NCBI GenBank assembly: GCA_947631885.1
Contig: CANRMZ010000071.1
Location: 1-6,573, forward strand
Origin: an uncultured Bacilli bacterium
GTDB lineage: Bacteria > Bacillota_I > Bacilli_A > RF39 > UBA660
Direction of reading: 5' to 3'
Length of the DNA stretch: 6,573 nucleotides
Within the stretch, counting starts at the first letter, position 1. Each line of letters begins with the position of its first letter. Below are positions 1 to 5,849 of this stretch, one piece after another. Under the pieces are notes generated by a model. It was not told the origin of the DNA. It saw nothing but the letters and a program-made list of their open reading frames with translations, and did no database searches. Made by a program: the position numbers and the translations under genes.

Positions 1-840
1 GAAAAATTGTGTAATTTGTAAAGCAAATAATTCGAATTGAAATTTCTTGCTTTCATAGTGCTTTACTATATCTTTTAATATTTTTTCTTCCATTGATCCA
101 GGTGGAGTTTCTTGGCTTTTTTCATTGATAATTCTAGATTTTAATACATGACGTCTTACTTTTTCTATTTTATCATTACCATTTTTTAGCCAATATTTCC
201 AAGATTCGGGGGCTTTTCTACTTGTTTCTTTTGCGGTTAGTTGCTTATTACATCTATCTGATATCCATTCCCAATCTAATTCATTATTTTCTTCCTTTAG
301 GTCTAAAATGCAAAATTCAAATTCAAAATTAGTAAATTCAGAATTATCTCCTTTTTGAGTTACTAGACTTACTTTTTCTAAAACACCAAATCCATGAAAT
401 TGTAAATATCCCATTTTGATTCTTTCAAAGAATACTATTGGGACAGCTTTTTCTCTTTCACTAATTTCATTAGAACTATGTTTTTTCCATTCCTTCATCA
501 ATACCTTATTGCCACTTGCCTCTGATGGATTAACGTTATTACTTTTACAATCTCCATAATAGATTACAGTTCCATTGTCTGGATCATATCTATCTTTCCA
601 GGGAGTGTTTTCTGTTCCTGATTTGTGGGGTGAACTAGAAATAATTATAATTGGATCCCTGTCGCCGTCTTTAGCATTTATTTTTTTAGCCTTATGTATT
701 CCACGTTCGAATCTGAATGTTGAATCTAGATTGCAAGATTTTGTATAATAAATAAAGTTTTTAGTTCCATCGATATATTCTTGATTGTCCAGACTAAAAT
801 CATTTGACAATCTAAATATTTCTCCAATTCTGAGTTTCAT
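1..840 (-). CDS. AspBHI-type modification-dependent restriction endonuclease (3' end outside the window)
   Basis: The reading frame is open for 280 codons from an ATG at 840 to the window edge, with no stop. AGGAGG at 845-850 lies 4 bases before the start. Residues 68-81 (SSSPHKSGTENTPW) and 94-99 (YYGDCK) match, from memory, the N-terminal recognition domain of AspBHI/MspJI-family enzymes. That SRA-like domain reads 5-methylcytosine and directs a C-terminal PD-(D/E)XK nuclease to cut modified DNA. A PESWKYW block (211-217) and the segment KFQFELFALQI (266-276) fit the linker and the first helix of the nuclease domain, whose catalytic residues lie beyond the left edge. No methylase is seen nearby, as expected for a type IV enzyme, which needs no partner modification gene. 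The gene is transcribed away from the rest of the window. The family call is fairly confident; activity and exact specificity cannot be judged. Confidence 0.75.
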   Translation of the reverse strand, partial: MKLRIGEIFRLSNDFSLDNQEYIDGTKNFIYYTKSCNLDSTFRFERGIHKAKKINAKDGDRDPIIIISSSPHKSGTENTPWKDRYDPDNGTVIYYGDCKSNNVNPSEASGNKVLMKEWKKHSSNEISEREKAVPIVFFERIKMGYLQFHGFGVLEKVSLVTQKGDNSEFTNFEFEFCILDLKEENNELDWEWISDRCNKQLTAKETSRKAPESWKYWLKNGNDKIEKVRRHVLKSRIINEKSQETPPGSMEEKILKDIVKHYESKKFQFELFALQITQFF

Positions 841-844
841 TTTG

Positions 845-864
845 CCTCCTCTATCAATATTATA
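845..864 (-). promoter_or_regulatory. Ribosome binding site and possible -10 box of the restriction gene
   Basis: Reading leftwards, TATAAT (859-864) precedes a consensus AGGAGG (845-850) and the ATG at 840. If this -10 is used, the transcript starts near 852 and has a leader of only about a dozen bases. The best -35 at normal spacing (TTTATT) is weak, and a better TTGATT is 21 bases away, so the promoter is tentative. The ribosome binding site is secure. Other TATAAT-like words lie further upstream at about 910-955. Confidence 0.45.
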
Positions 865-1053
865 CTAAAATCAAAATTTAAAATAAATCAAGTGTAGTTG
901 TATATTCTAATTTATTTAAAAAATCATAGATATTATAAACTGAAGGATATTATAGAAGCATATATAAATTACAGTAATTAACCAAATAATAAATAATAAT
1001 AGCAATATTAGTTAACATTAGACAATATAGTATTCCACTCTAATCTGGTTAAT

Positions 1054-1073
1054 TTTCCGGACTAGTCCGGAAA
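1054..1073. repeat. Perfect 20-bp palindrome with a CCGGACTAGTCCGG core
   Basis: Both strands read TTTCCGGACTAGTCCGGAAA. The GC-rich core stands out in a stretch that is almost all A and T. There is no U-run on either side, so it does not look like a terminator. A dimeric regulator site, a modification or cleavage target, or a mobile-element end are possible; nothing in the sequence decides between them. Confidence 0.8.
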
Positions 1074-1090
1074 TAAATAATTTGTTTATC

Positions 1091-1111
1091 TTTTGGTCCA
1101 CTTGGCCAAAA
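1091..1111. repeat. Imperfect 21-base hairpin next to the palindrome
   Basis: TTTTGGTC and GGCCAAAA can pair across a 5-base loop, with one G-U pair when read rightwards. The right arm contains the perfect 8-bp palindrome TTGGCCAA (1102-1109). It lies 17 bases from the 20-bp palindrome, so the two may form a composite site. Its function is unknown. Confidence 0.5.
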
Positions 1112-1128
1112 CTTAAAATTAGCTACAA

Positions 1129-1164
1129 TAAAAGCACACTTTCAATCTAACTAGTGTGCTTTTA
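1129..1164 (-). terminator. Intrinsic terminator of the 56-residue protein gene
   Basis: A perfect 12-bp stem pairs 1129-1140 with 1153-1164 (arms TAAAAGCACACT and AGTGTGCTTTTA) around a 12-base loop. It begins 35 bases past the stop codon of the leftward small gene at 1199. The A-rich left arm becomes the U-run when transcribed leftwards, and the right arm gives one rightwards, so it may work in both directions. No rightward gene ends here. Confidence 0.8.
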
Positions 1165-1198
1165 AATTACTATTTTTTTCATTTTACCCTATCTTACT

Positions 1199-1369
1199 TT
1201 AGACATATTCAAAAAGAATTTGTTTAATTAGTTCATCTCTACTTTTGTAGTAAAACAATTGCTGTGGACTCATGTAACCATACATAACCTTTATTAAGTT
1301 CTTAGCAAAATAATATCTAGTTTCTAACTCATACAAGTATTTCATTGAATAGTACAAGTCATAATTCAT
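1199..1369 (-). CDS. Small tyrosine-rich protein of unknown function (56 residues)
   Basis: The frame runs from ATG at 1369 to TAA at 1199-1201. The protein starts MNYDLYYSMKYLYELETRYY and ends KQILFEYV. Twelve of its 56 residues are tyrosine; it looks helical and mixed-charge, with no signal peptide or membrane span, so it is probably cytoplasmic. An AGAGAGGAG ribosome binding site lies 11 bases upstream, slightly far. A perfect sigma-A promoter (1403-1431) and an intrinsic terminator (1129-1164) frame it, making a single-gene transcript of about 270 bases. I do not recognise the family. The complete transcription unit is the main reason to believe the gene. It lies between a restriction gene and a broken amidase gene, so it may be accessory cargo. 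A small RNA that happens to carry a frame is an alternative, but the ribosome binding site and well-formed protein argue for translation. Confidence 0.7.
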   Translation of the reverse strand: MNYDLYYSMKYLYELETRYYFAKNLIKVMYGYMSPQQLFYYKSRDELIKQILFEYV

Positions 1370-1402
1370 AAAGATTATATCTCCTCTCTATTGAGTAACC
1401 GA

Positions 1403-1431
1403 ATTATAACATGTATATCGGAAGCTGTCAA
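1403..1431 (-). promoter_or_regulatory. Perfect consensus sigma-A promoter with extended -10
   Basis: Read leftwards, TTGACA (1426-1431) is followed by exactly 17 bases and TATAAT (1403-1408). A TG one base before the -10 gives the extended form TGTTATAAT. All twelve consensus bases are present. Transcription should begin near 1396, about 27 bases before the ATG at 1369. Such a promoter predicts strong, basal transcription of the small gene unless a repressor acts. Confidence 0.88.
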
Positions 1432-1440
1432 AATAAGCTA

Positions 1441-1459
1441 GTGTGACCAATGGGCACAC
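1441..1459. repeat. Imperfect inverted repeat just upstream of the strong promoter
   Basis: GTGTGACC and GGGCACAC flank a 3-base AAT centre; seven of eight arm positions pair, with an A/G mismatch. It ends 9 bases before the -35 box of the leftward promoter, where an operator could sit. It could also be a scar next to the truncated amidase, whose homology begins near 1515. No regulator gene is adjacent. Confidence 0.4.
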
Positions 1460-1513
1460 AACATACAAATAAATTATTTATCTTATGGAAGAATTACTTG
1501 ATAATACCAAGTA

Positions 1514-2428
1514 GTGCGAGGTGGCGATGGCGCTGAAGTAATATATGCTCTTAGAAACAGTGATACTCTTGCTAGAAAAATTACTAATGAACTAGAGAAT
1601 GCTGGTCAAAATGTTCGTAAGTTCTATCAAAAGAGACTTCCTAGTGACCCTTCTAAAGATTATTACTATTTACTTAGGAAGACTCCTAATAATGAGACTG
1701 TGATAGTGGAATATGGTTTTGCAGATTCCACAGGTGATGATGTTAATTTATTAAAAAATGATTGGCAAACTTTAGCAGAAGCAGTTGTCAAAGGTCTTGC
1801 CGAATATATAGGGGTACCATACTCTGTTAAAGGAGATAACTATTATATTGTTGTTAAAGGTGACTCTCTATGGAGTATAGCTAAGAAGTTTAATACAACA
1901 GTAGATAAATTAAAAGAACTAAACAATTTATCAACAAACAATTTAAGTATAGGTCAAAAACTTGTTGTAACTTCTCCAGTAAAAGATACAGACACTTATA
2001 TAGTTCAAAAAGGTGATACTCTATATGCTATAGCAGGAAGATTTGGCACAACAGTAGCTAATCTTATGAGTATTAACAATTTATCAACACCAAATTTAGC
2101 TATAGGCCAAGTTTTAAGAATTCCTAGTGTATCTTCTTCAGAAACATATGTTGTTAAAGCAGGGGACACTCTATATGCCATAGCTAATAGATTTAATACT
2201 GATGTTCAAACTTTAAAAAATATAAACAATTTAACAACAAATAATTTAAGTATAGGCCAAGTACTAAAAATACCTACTAATAGTGCTAATAATATTTATA
2301 CTGTTGTAGCAGGCGATAGTTTATATTCTATAGCAGGAAGATTTGGTACTACAGTAAGCGTTTTAAAAAATGCCAATAATTTAAAATCAGATCTTTTAAG
2401 CATAGGTCAAAAATTAATAATTCCTTAA
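1514..2428 (+). pseudogene. 5'-truncated N-acetylmuramoyl-L-alanine amidase with four LysM domains
   Basis: The frame is open from a possible GTG at 1514 to a double stop TAATAA at 2426 and would give 304 residues. Residues 4-104 are the C-terminal part of an Amidase_3 zinc amidase, which cleaves the MurNAc to L-alanine bond of peptidoglycan. The catalytic glutamate region VIVEYGF (63-69) is kept, but the N-terminal half with the zinc-binding HGG, Glu and HxNA motifs is absent. Four LysM repeats that bind glycan chains follow (about 110-152, 161-204, 211-254, 261-304). An in-frame TAA lies at 1502-1504. No ribosome binding site precedes the GTG, no signal peptide remains, and the next Met is residue 185. 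It therefore looks like a recent remnant: the LysM part is undamaged, but amidase activity should be lost. If it is translated after all, the product would be a cytoplasmic LysM protein. Confidence 0.8.
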
Positions 2429-2506
2429 TAAAGTTAGTTAATGAATAATAGTTATAAAATTAATGCTTTAAAACAGATTATTAAATTTTAGTACATTATA
2501 ATATTG

Positions 2507-2555
2507 GCGTAATAATTTTTAAAAATCAAAAGTTATTACGGTTGAGCGTAATAAT
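2507..2555. promoter_or_regulatory. Three CGTAATAA boxes upstream of a promoter (possible operator)
   Basis: CGTAATAA occurs at 2508-2515 and 2547-2554 in the same direction, each within GCGTAATAAT, and inverted as TTATTACG at 2533-2540. The last box ends 3 bases before the -35 box at 2558. The first two boxes could also form an 8-bp stem with a 17-base loop, but no U-run follows. Three spaced copies next to a promoter suggest binding of a regulator. No regulator was recognised in the window. Confidence 0.5.
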
Positions 2556-2557
2556 AA

Positions 2558-2587
2558 TTGACTTTCTATTAGGTGAAGAGTTTTAAT
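2558..2587 (+). promoter_or_regulatory. Sigma-A promoter of the 2636 gene
   Basis: TTGACT (2558-2563) and TTTAAT (2582-2587) are separated by 18 bases; each differs from consensus at one position. Transcription should begin near 2594. The gene's ATG is at 2636 with AGGAAGG at 2620-2626. Confidence 0.6.
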
Positions 2588-2635
2588 AATATTTAATTAG
2601 GCTAAACTACGCTAAAATTAGGAAGGTAAAAATCT

Positions 2636-3352
2636 ATGAATAAAGAAATTATAAAAATTGCTGTTGAATATCAAGAAAACTTAAATAAATGTAAGGAATA
2701 TAGAAAGAAATATTTATTAATTGATACGGGAAAAGAGATAATAGAAAATTTTAATGGTAATATATTGCCAAAATTTAATACATATAAAGATCCATATATT
2801 AATGAAGAAATAAAGTTTAAGAAACTAATCACAGATTTAGATATTGTAAATCAAAATATAATTGAATCTCATCAAATATGGGAAAAGATAAAAGAAACTG
2901 AATTAAATATAGACATACAAGTTTATAATAGTTATCTTTTTAAAAGAATAGATAAACTTCATGAATATATAGCATTTGATTTAAAACATTTTATAGATGA
3001 GGTGATTGCTACTATATCGGTTATAAAAGGCGCAGTAACGAACGATAAAATTTGCATATCTTCTATAGGCGACTATTTACATGTAAAAAATGACAAATTT
3101 CATGATTTTGATGATTTTAAAGATTTATTTGTAAAATTAGATGATCTATCTAATTCTTATAAGCATTCATATGCAAACTCAGATTTTCCTGCTGTCGGAC
3201 AAAATGAAGATTGCTTTGTTGCTTTATATAGTAAACATAATAATTTTTCTAATCAACCGATTCCATATGTGGTATCTATTAACTATATTGTTGAAGAGTT
3301 TAATAAATTTTATAAATTTGCTTTTGAACTTATAGATAATTTAACAAAATAA
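2636..3352 (+). CDS. Unrecognised AT-rich orphan protein (238 residues)
   Basis: ATG at 2636 follows AGGAAGG by 9 bases, and the frame ends with TAA at 3350-3352. I do not recognise the family. The protein is lysine-, asparagine- and isoleucine-rich, largely helical by eye, with no signal peptide or membrane span, so it is probably cytoplasmic. The segment LDDLSNSYKHSYA (about 168-180) followed by a polar C-terminal helix region resembles the N-x-x-KH style found in some HEPN-like or abortive-infection proteins. The usual R-x4-6-H ribonuclease motif is not visible, so this is only a hint. GC is about 19% in 2641-2760 against 33% in comparable stretches of the amidase remnant, which suggests separate acquisition. 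It has its own promoter and probable operator boxes, and amidase remnants lie on both sides. No clear terminator follows it. Confidence 0.75.
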   Translation: MNKEIIKIAVEYQENLNKCKEYRKKYLLIDTGKEIIENFNGNILPKFNTYKDPYINEEIKFKKLITDLDIVNQNIIESHQIWEKIKETELNIDIQVYNSYLFKRIDKLHEYIAFDLKHFIDEVIATISVIKGAVTNDKICISSIGDYLHVKNDKFHDFDDFKDLFVKLDDLSNSYKHSYANSDFPAVGQNEDCFVALYSKHNNFSNQPIPYVVSINYIVEEFNKFYKFAFELIDNLTK

Positions 3353-3361
3353 TAAATTTTG

Positions 3362-3402
3362 GCTTATGCCAAATATGTAGGAGTACCATACTCTGTTAAA
3401 GG
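3362..3402 (+). pseudogene. Scrap of a second amidase gene copy
   Basis: In frame from 3362 this reads AYAKYVGVPYSVKG, matching AEYIGVPYSVKG at the amidase/LysM boundary of the gene at 1514. Bases 3368-3402 match 1799-1833 at 32 of 35 positions, two changes altering amino acids conservatively or nearly so (E to K, I to V) and one silent. Similarity stops at both ends: no LysM coding follows, and upstream is the end of the 2636 gene. This is best read as the remains of a tandem or displaced amidase paralogue. Confidence 0.75.
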
Positions 3403-3443
3403 GTTTGTAGGAGTCTTTTTCCTAAAGACATTTTCTAGATTAT

Positions 3444-3473
3444 TTGATAAAATAGTTTGAAAGACATTATATT
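3444..3473 (+). promoter_or_regulatory. Sigma-A promoter of the PRiA4 ORF-3-like gene
   Basis: TTGATA (3444-3449) and TATATT (3468-3473) are 18 bases apart, each one base from consensus. Transcription should begin near 3480, leaving a leader of about 27 bases before the ATG at 3507. Confidence 0.55.
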
Positions 3474-3506
3474 AGCTTGCATTTTAAATATTTATAGAGG
3501 TTGAAT

Positions 3507-4106
3507 ATGGCAAAAGTTTTAACATTTGAAGTTAGAATAAATGGGTTAGAAGATAAAATATGGAGAAAAATTGAGATTACTGATCTAAGGACAGTTGCAG
3601 AACTAGCATATACTATTCTTGCTAGTTTTGATTCACTAGCGTATCATTTATATTATATAAAATCTAAAGACATAATATATTACTGTCATAATGAATTAGA
3701 TGAAACCAATGATAAAAGCTTATATGTTGATGCTACGATAACTAAATTAAGTAATATTAGTTTGACCGATAATGATACAATGGAAATGGTTTATGATTTT
3801 GGCACTCCAACGACATTTAAAATTAAGTATTTGGGAGCTAAAGATTTAGAGAGAGGTAATGGTACTCATTATCCTTATGTAATCGATGGTGCTGGAAGAG
3901 GCATGATTGATGATATAAGTGATTATGATCTAAAAGATATCGTTGATGATATTGATAAAAAAGGATATTCTAATCATAACTTCACACCTGGTTATCAAAG
4001 ACCAATTAAATATGATTATAGACAATACGATATTGAATCGGATAATATACTACTAAAAGGTGAAGTGCTTGAAATAAAAGAAAGTTATGAAAATATTGTT
4101 CCATAA
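3507..4106 (+). CDS. PRiA4 ORF-3-like family protein (199 residues)
   Basis: The start chosen is ATG at 3507, 6 bases after AGAGG (3496-3500). An in-frame TTG at 3501 touches that site and cannot use it. The protein shows the family pattern. An N-terminal strand ends in a conserved IWRKIEI (18-24). A helix TVAELAYTILASF with a following HLY (29-49) comes next. DTMEMVYDFGT (90-100) is the usual YDFGD block, here ending in Thr instead of Asp. The P-x-V-x-x-GAGRGMIDDIS stretch (123-138) stands for the family's G-x-x-PPEDVGG loop. The family is named after ORF-3 of plasmid pRiA4b and occurs on plasmids, near transposons and in chromosomes; its biochemical role is unknown. There is no signal peptide, so it is probably cytoplasmic. 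It has its own promoter and shares a terminator with the convergent signal peptidase gene. Confidence 0.85.
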   Translation: MAKVLTFEVRINGLEDKIWRKIEITDLRTVAELAYTILASFDSLAYHLYYIKSKDIIYYCHNELDETNDKSLYVDATITKLSNISLTDNDTMEMVYDFGTPTTFKIKYLGAKDLERGNGTHYPYVIDGAGRGMIDDISDYDLKDIVDDIDKKGYSNHNFTPGYQRPIKYDYRQYDIESDNILLKGEVLEIKESYENIVP

Positions 4107-4118
4107 CTTTAACATAAT

Positions 4119-4148
4119 AAAAGGATGATTTTTTGCAATCATCCTTTT
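4119..4148. terminator. Bidirectional terminator between convergent genes
   Basis: A perfect 12-bp stem (AAAAGGATGATT / AATCATCCTTTT) with a 6-base loop TTTTGC gives a U-run in both directions. It follows the rightward gene by 12 bases and ends the leftward signal peptidase operon. The peptidase stop codon TGA (4139-4141) and its last codons lie within the right arm. Confidence 0.9.
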
Positions 4149-5257
4149 GTATAATTATTTAAATATTCATTTAACCATATTGATGGATATCCAAGATACT
4201 TAATTCTGGCAACATATACTCCTTTAATTTGCTTTATATTAACCCCTATAGAATCATTAACATTATTGCTATCACCTTTGGTTATATAGGATATATTACC
4301 ATTATTATTAACTCTTTCAACAATCCTGTGAGCTATATATTTATTATTTACTTTAAATACTATTATGGTTCCTTCATTAAGATTTTCTAATTCTTTATTA
4401 CTTAATGATTTATAGATAGTAAAATCTCCTCGATTAAATGTTGGATTCATACTGCCTGTTACGATAGCAATAGGCTTATACTTAAATAGACCTGCCATAA
4501 ATAAAACTAAAGTTGTTGATAAAAAAAGAGTTATTAGATAAGTTAAAAATGTTCTTAAGCTTTCTTTTTTAATATAGTGATATTGAAAGATAAAATATAG
4601 CAAAAGTAATTTAATTAATTTAAATGAGCCTGTTAAAAAGGAGTTAAGATTAGGAAGAATGGGTAAAGATAAAATAGCTACTTTGTTAATCAGCTTCATT
4701 ATTAAAGGAAGAGTACTATTATACTTATAAACTAAATATGTAAATAAGATATTTTCTCCGATAAGGGGTAATACATTTGTAACTAGGTATCTAAATAAAT
4801 ATTTTCTTGAATCTAATACATTAAAGATGATACCATAATTAATATCTATCAGTGTAATAAGTATTGCTATTAAAATAAGAGCCTTTTTATTATTTTTATA
4901 TTTGTTTATTAAGTATATTCTACTAAGTTCTAAAGCTATAATAGGAGTGATATAAACAAATGCGTTTTTCAAAAAGGAAACAATATCTTGATCATATGGA
5001 TTCTTACCAAAGCCAAAGATAAAGCCTAAGGAAAAATAAATACTTAAAAATAAAAGTGAAATAATAAGAGAATATTTAGAATTTTCTAAACTTGGTAAAT
5101 TATGCCTAAAATAATGCCAAACTAAATAAATAATAATCAAAAGACAAAAAAGGGGATTTAAATAATTTTGAAACAAGGAAAGAGTGAAAATAGGAAGGAT
5201 TATAGAGACTATTAAATAGCTAAATAATAATAGCTCAAATTTCTTACTTTTGATCAT
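4139..5257 (-). CDS. SipW-type signal peptidase I with a multi-span membrane N-terminus
   Basis: The product removes signal peptides from exported proteins. From ATG at 5257 it has 372 residues. Residues about 1-257 are very hydrophobic, with roughly seven to nine likely membrane helices. The last helix (about 236-257) leads into the S26 catalytic domain: TGSMNPTFNRGDF holds the nucleophile (Ser269). AHRIV (309-313) holds His310 where bacterial LepB enzymes have lysine, as in the SipW/ER-type S26B group. TKGDSNNVND (326-335) follows. SipW is about half this length, so the added membrane region is unusual; I do not recognise its family. An in-frame TTG at 5272 would add five residues and also lacks a good ribosome binding site. 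Either start overlaps the gene before it (14 or 29 bases), so translation is probably coupled. The TasA-like protein encoded upstream is the likely substrate. Confidence 0.85.
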   Translation of the reverse strand: MIKSKKFELLLFSYLIVSIILPIFTLSLFQNYLNPLFCLLIIIYLVWHYFRHNLPSLENSKYSLIISLLFLSIYFSLGFIFGFGKNPYDQDIVSFLKNAFVYITPIIALELSRIYLINKYKNNKKALILIAILITLIDINYGIIFNVLDSRKYLFRYLVTNVLPLIGENILFTYLVYKYNSTLPLIMKLINKVAILSLPILPNLNSFLTGSFKLIKLLLLYFIFQYHYIKKESLRTFLTYLITLFLSTTLVLFMAGLFKYKPIAIVTGSMNPTFNRGDFTIYKSLSNKELENLNEGTIIVFKVNNKYIAHRIVERVNNNGNISYITKGDSNNVNDSIGVNIKQIKGVYVARIKYLGYPSIWLNEYLNNYTKG

Positions 5258-5735
5258 ATTCAAAATAGCCAATTATTTTCTTAGTTTTTATTAAAGGTAC
5301 TTCTGTTGTATCAGCATTATATAGGACATCTACCGTAAAAGTAGTAGAATCGCCGGCATTTAATATCTTGGAAGGCTCCGTATATGTATAAGATATTTCG
5401 GCTGCACTATTTGATAAATCAGTTTCAAATAAACTATCCGTTAGTATAGCATTAATCGTACCATTATTTTCAATTGTTACTTCATAAGTAATATGATCTC
5501 CAGGTTTAAGTAGTTTAGCATCAAATGAGGCTTCAGTATCGGTAAAAGTAGGTATTCCAGCATTACATCCCTCGCTTACAAATGTAGGCTCGATTTTAGT
5601 AATTGCGACATTCCAATCACCAATTATTTCAACATTACCCATTAAGTCAAGTTCAGTTGCAAAAGTAGCATAACCTATAGACATAATTAATAACGACAAG
5701 ATAAGCATCACAATAATAATTATATTTTTTCTCAT
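5244..5735 (-). CDS. TasA-like exported protein with SipW-dependent signal peptide
   Basis: ATG at 5735 follows AGGAAAGGAG (5741-5750) by 5 bases; the product has 163 residues. A charged start (MRKN) and a hydrophobic stretch (5-20) lead to SIGYATFATELDL, the layout of SipW-type signal peptides (compare TasA and CalY of Bacillus). Cleavage is likely after an alanine in YATFA. The mature part looks all-beta. LLKPGDHITYEVTIENNGT (75-93) corresponds to the LKPGD...ENNG strand region of TasA, and a second LNAGDSTTFTVDV stretch (125-137) has the same style. A lone Cys57 is present. TasA-type proteins form matrix fibres outside the cell; this one is shorter than TasA (about 260 residues), so a minor or compact fibre subunit is possible. 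It is the first gene of an operon with the signal peptidase, which overlaps its end. The signal class is clear; the fibre role is inferred. Confidence 0.85.
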   Translation of the reverse strand: MRKNIIIIVMLILSLLIMSIGYATFATELDLMGNVEIIGDWNVAITKIEPTFVSEGCNAGIPTFTDTEASFDAKLLKPGDHITYEVTIENNGTINAILTDSLFETDLSNSAAEISYTYTEPSKILNAGDSTTFTVDVLYNADTTEVPLIKTKKIIGYFEYDQK

Positions 5736-5784
5736 ATATTCTCCTTTCCTAACATAATATATAAAGAAAGAATAATATAATTAT

Positions 5785-5804
5785 GGACACTTAAAAGGGT
5801 GCCC
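5785..5804 (-). repeat. Short hairpin in the leader region of the TasA-like operon
   Basis: Read leftwards, GGGCAC and GTGTCC pair, with one G-U pair, around an 8-base loop. It lies about 50 bases before the start of the TasA-like gene. I found no convincing -35/-10 pair in 5740-5850, so whether it is transcribed is unknown. An operator, leader hairpin or old insertion-element end are all possible. Confidence 0.35.
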
Positions 5805-5849
5805 GTTATATCTTATGCGAAATATTTTTTTGTGTGACTATTTTGATGC

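Larger units (their letters stand above)
841..1198. other. Non-coding AT-rich spacer with palindromes and a terminator
   Basis: No reading frame with a credible start and ribosome binding site was found here on either strand. The spacer holds the restriction gene's control region at its left end. It also has a 9-bp inverted repeat AATTAACCA/TGGTTAATT (976-984 and 1046-1054), a perfect 20-bp palindrome (1054-1073), a second imperfect hairpin (1091-1111) and the terminator of the small gene on its right (1129-1164). Confidence 0.6.

Noticed and set aside
1485..1514. A 9-codon frame (MEELLDNTK) ending in TAG that overlaps the GTG at 1514
   Set aside because: It has no ribosome binding site and no recognisable leader-peptide feature; the TAGTG overlap is probably chance at a breakpoint.
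1514..1516. GTG as a genuine start for an active LysM amidase
   Set aside because: No ribosome binding site, no signal peptide, and the zinc-binding half of the amidase domain is missing.
1844..2425. Repeated LysM coding units as a DNA-level repeat array
   Set aside because: They are diverged protein-domain repeats and need no DNA-level explanation; no CRISPR-like spacing is present anywhere in the window.
2508..2540. Hairpin CGTAATAA/TTATTACG as the terminator of the LysM gene
   Set aside because: The stem is AT-rich with a 17-base loop and no U-run follows; a third copy of the box near the promoter makes an operator more likely.
3141..3335. A 64-residue hydrophobic reading frame on the plus strand
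   Set aside because: It lies wholly inside the 2636-3352 gene in another frame, has no ribosome binding site, and its Ile/Leu-rich make-up is what AT-rich coding DNA gives out of frame.
1799..3402. Reading the repeated GTACCATACTCTGTTAAAGG segment as a phage attachment-site pair
   Set aside because: The repeats are amidase coding sequence with codon-level differences, and no integrase or tRNA gene lies in or beside the segment.
3501..3503. TTG as the start of the PRiA4 ORF-3-like gene
   Set aside because: It directly abuts the AGAGG ribosome binding site, whereas the ATG at 3507 has proper spacing.
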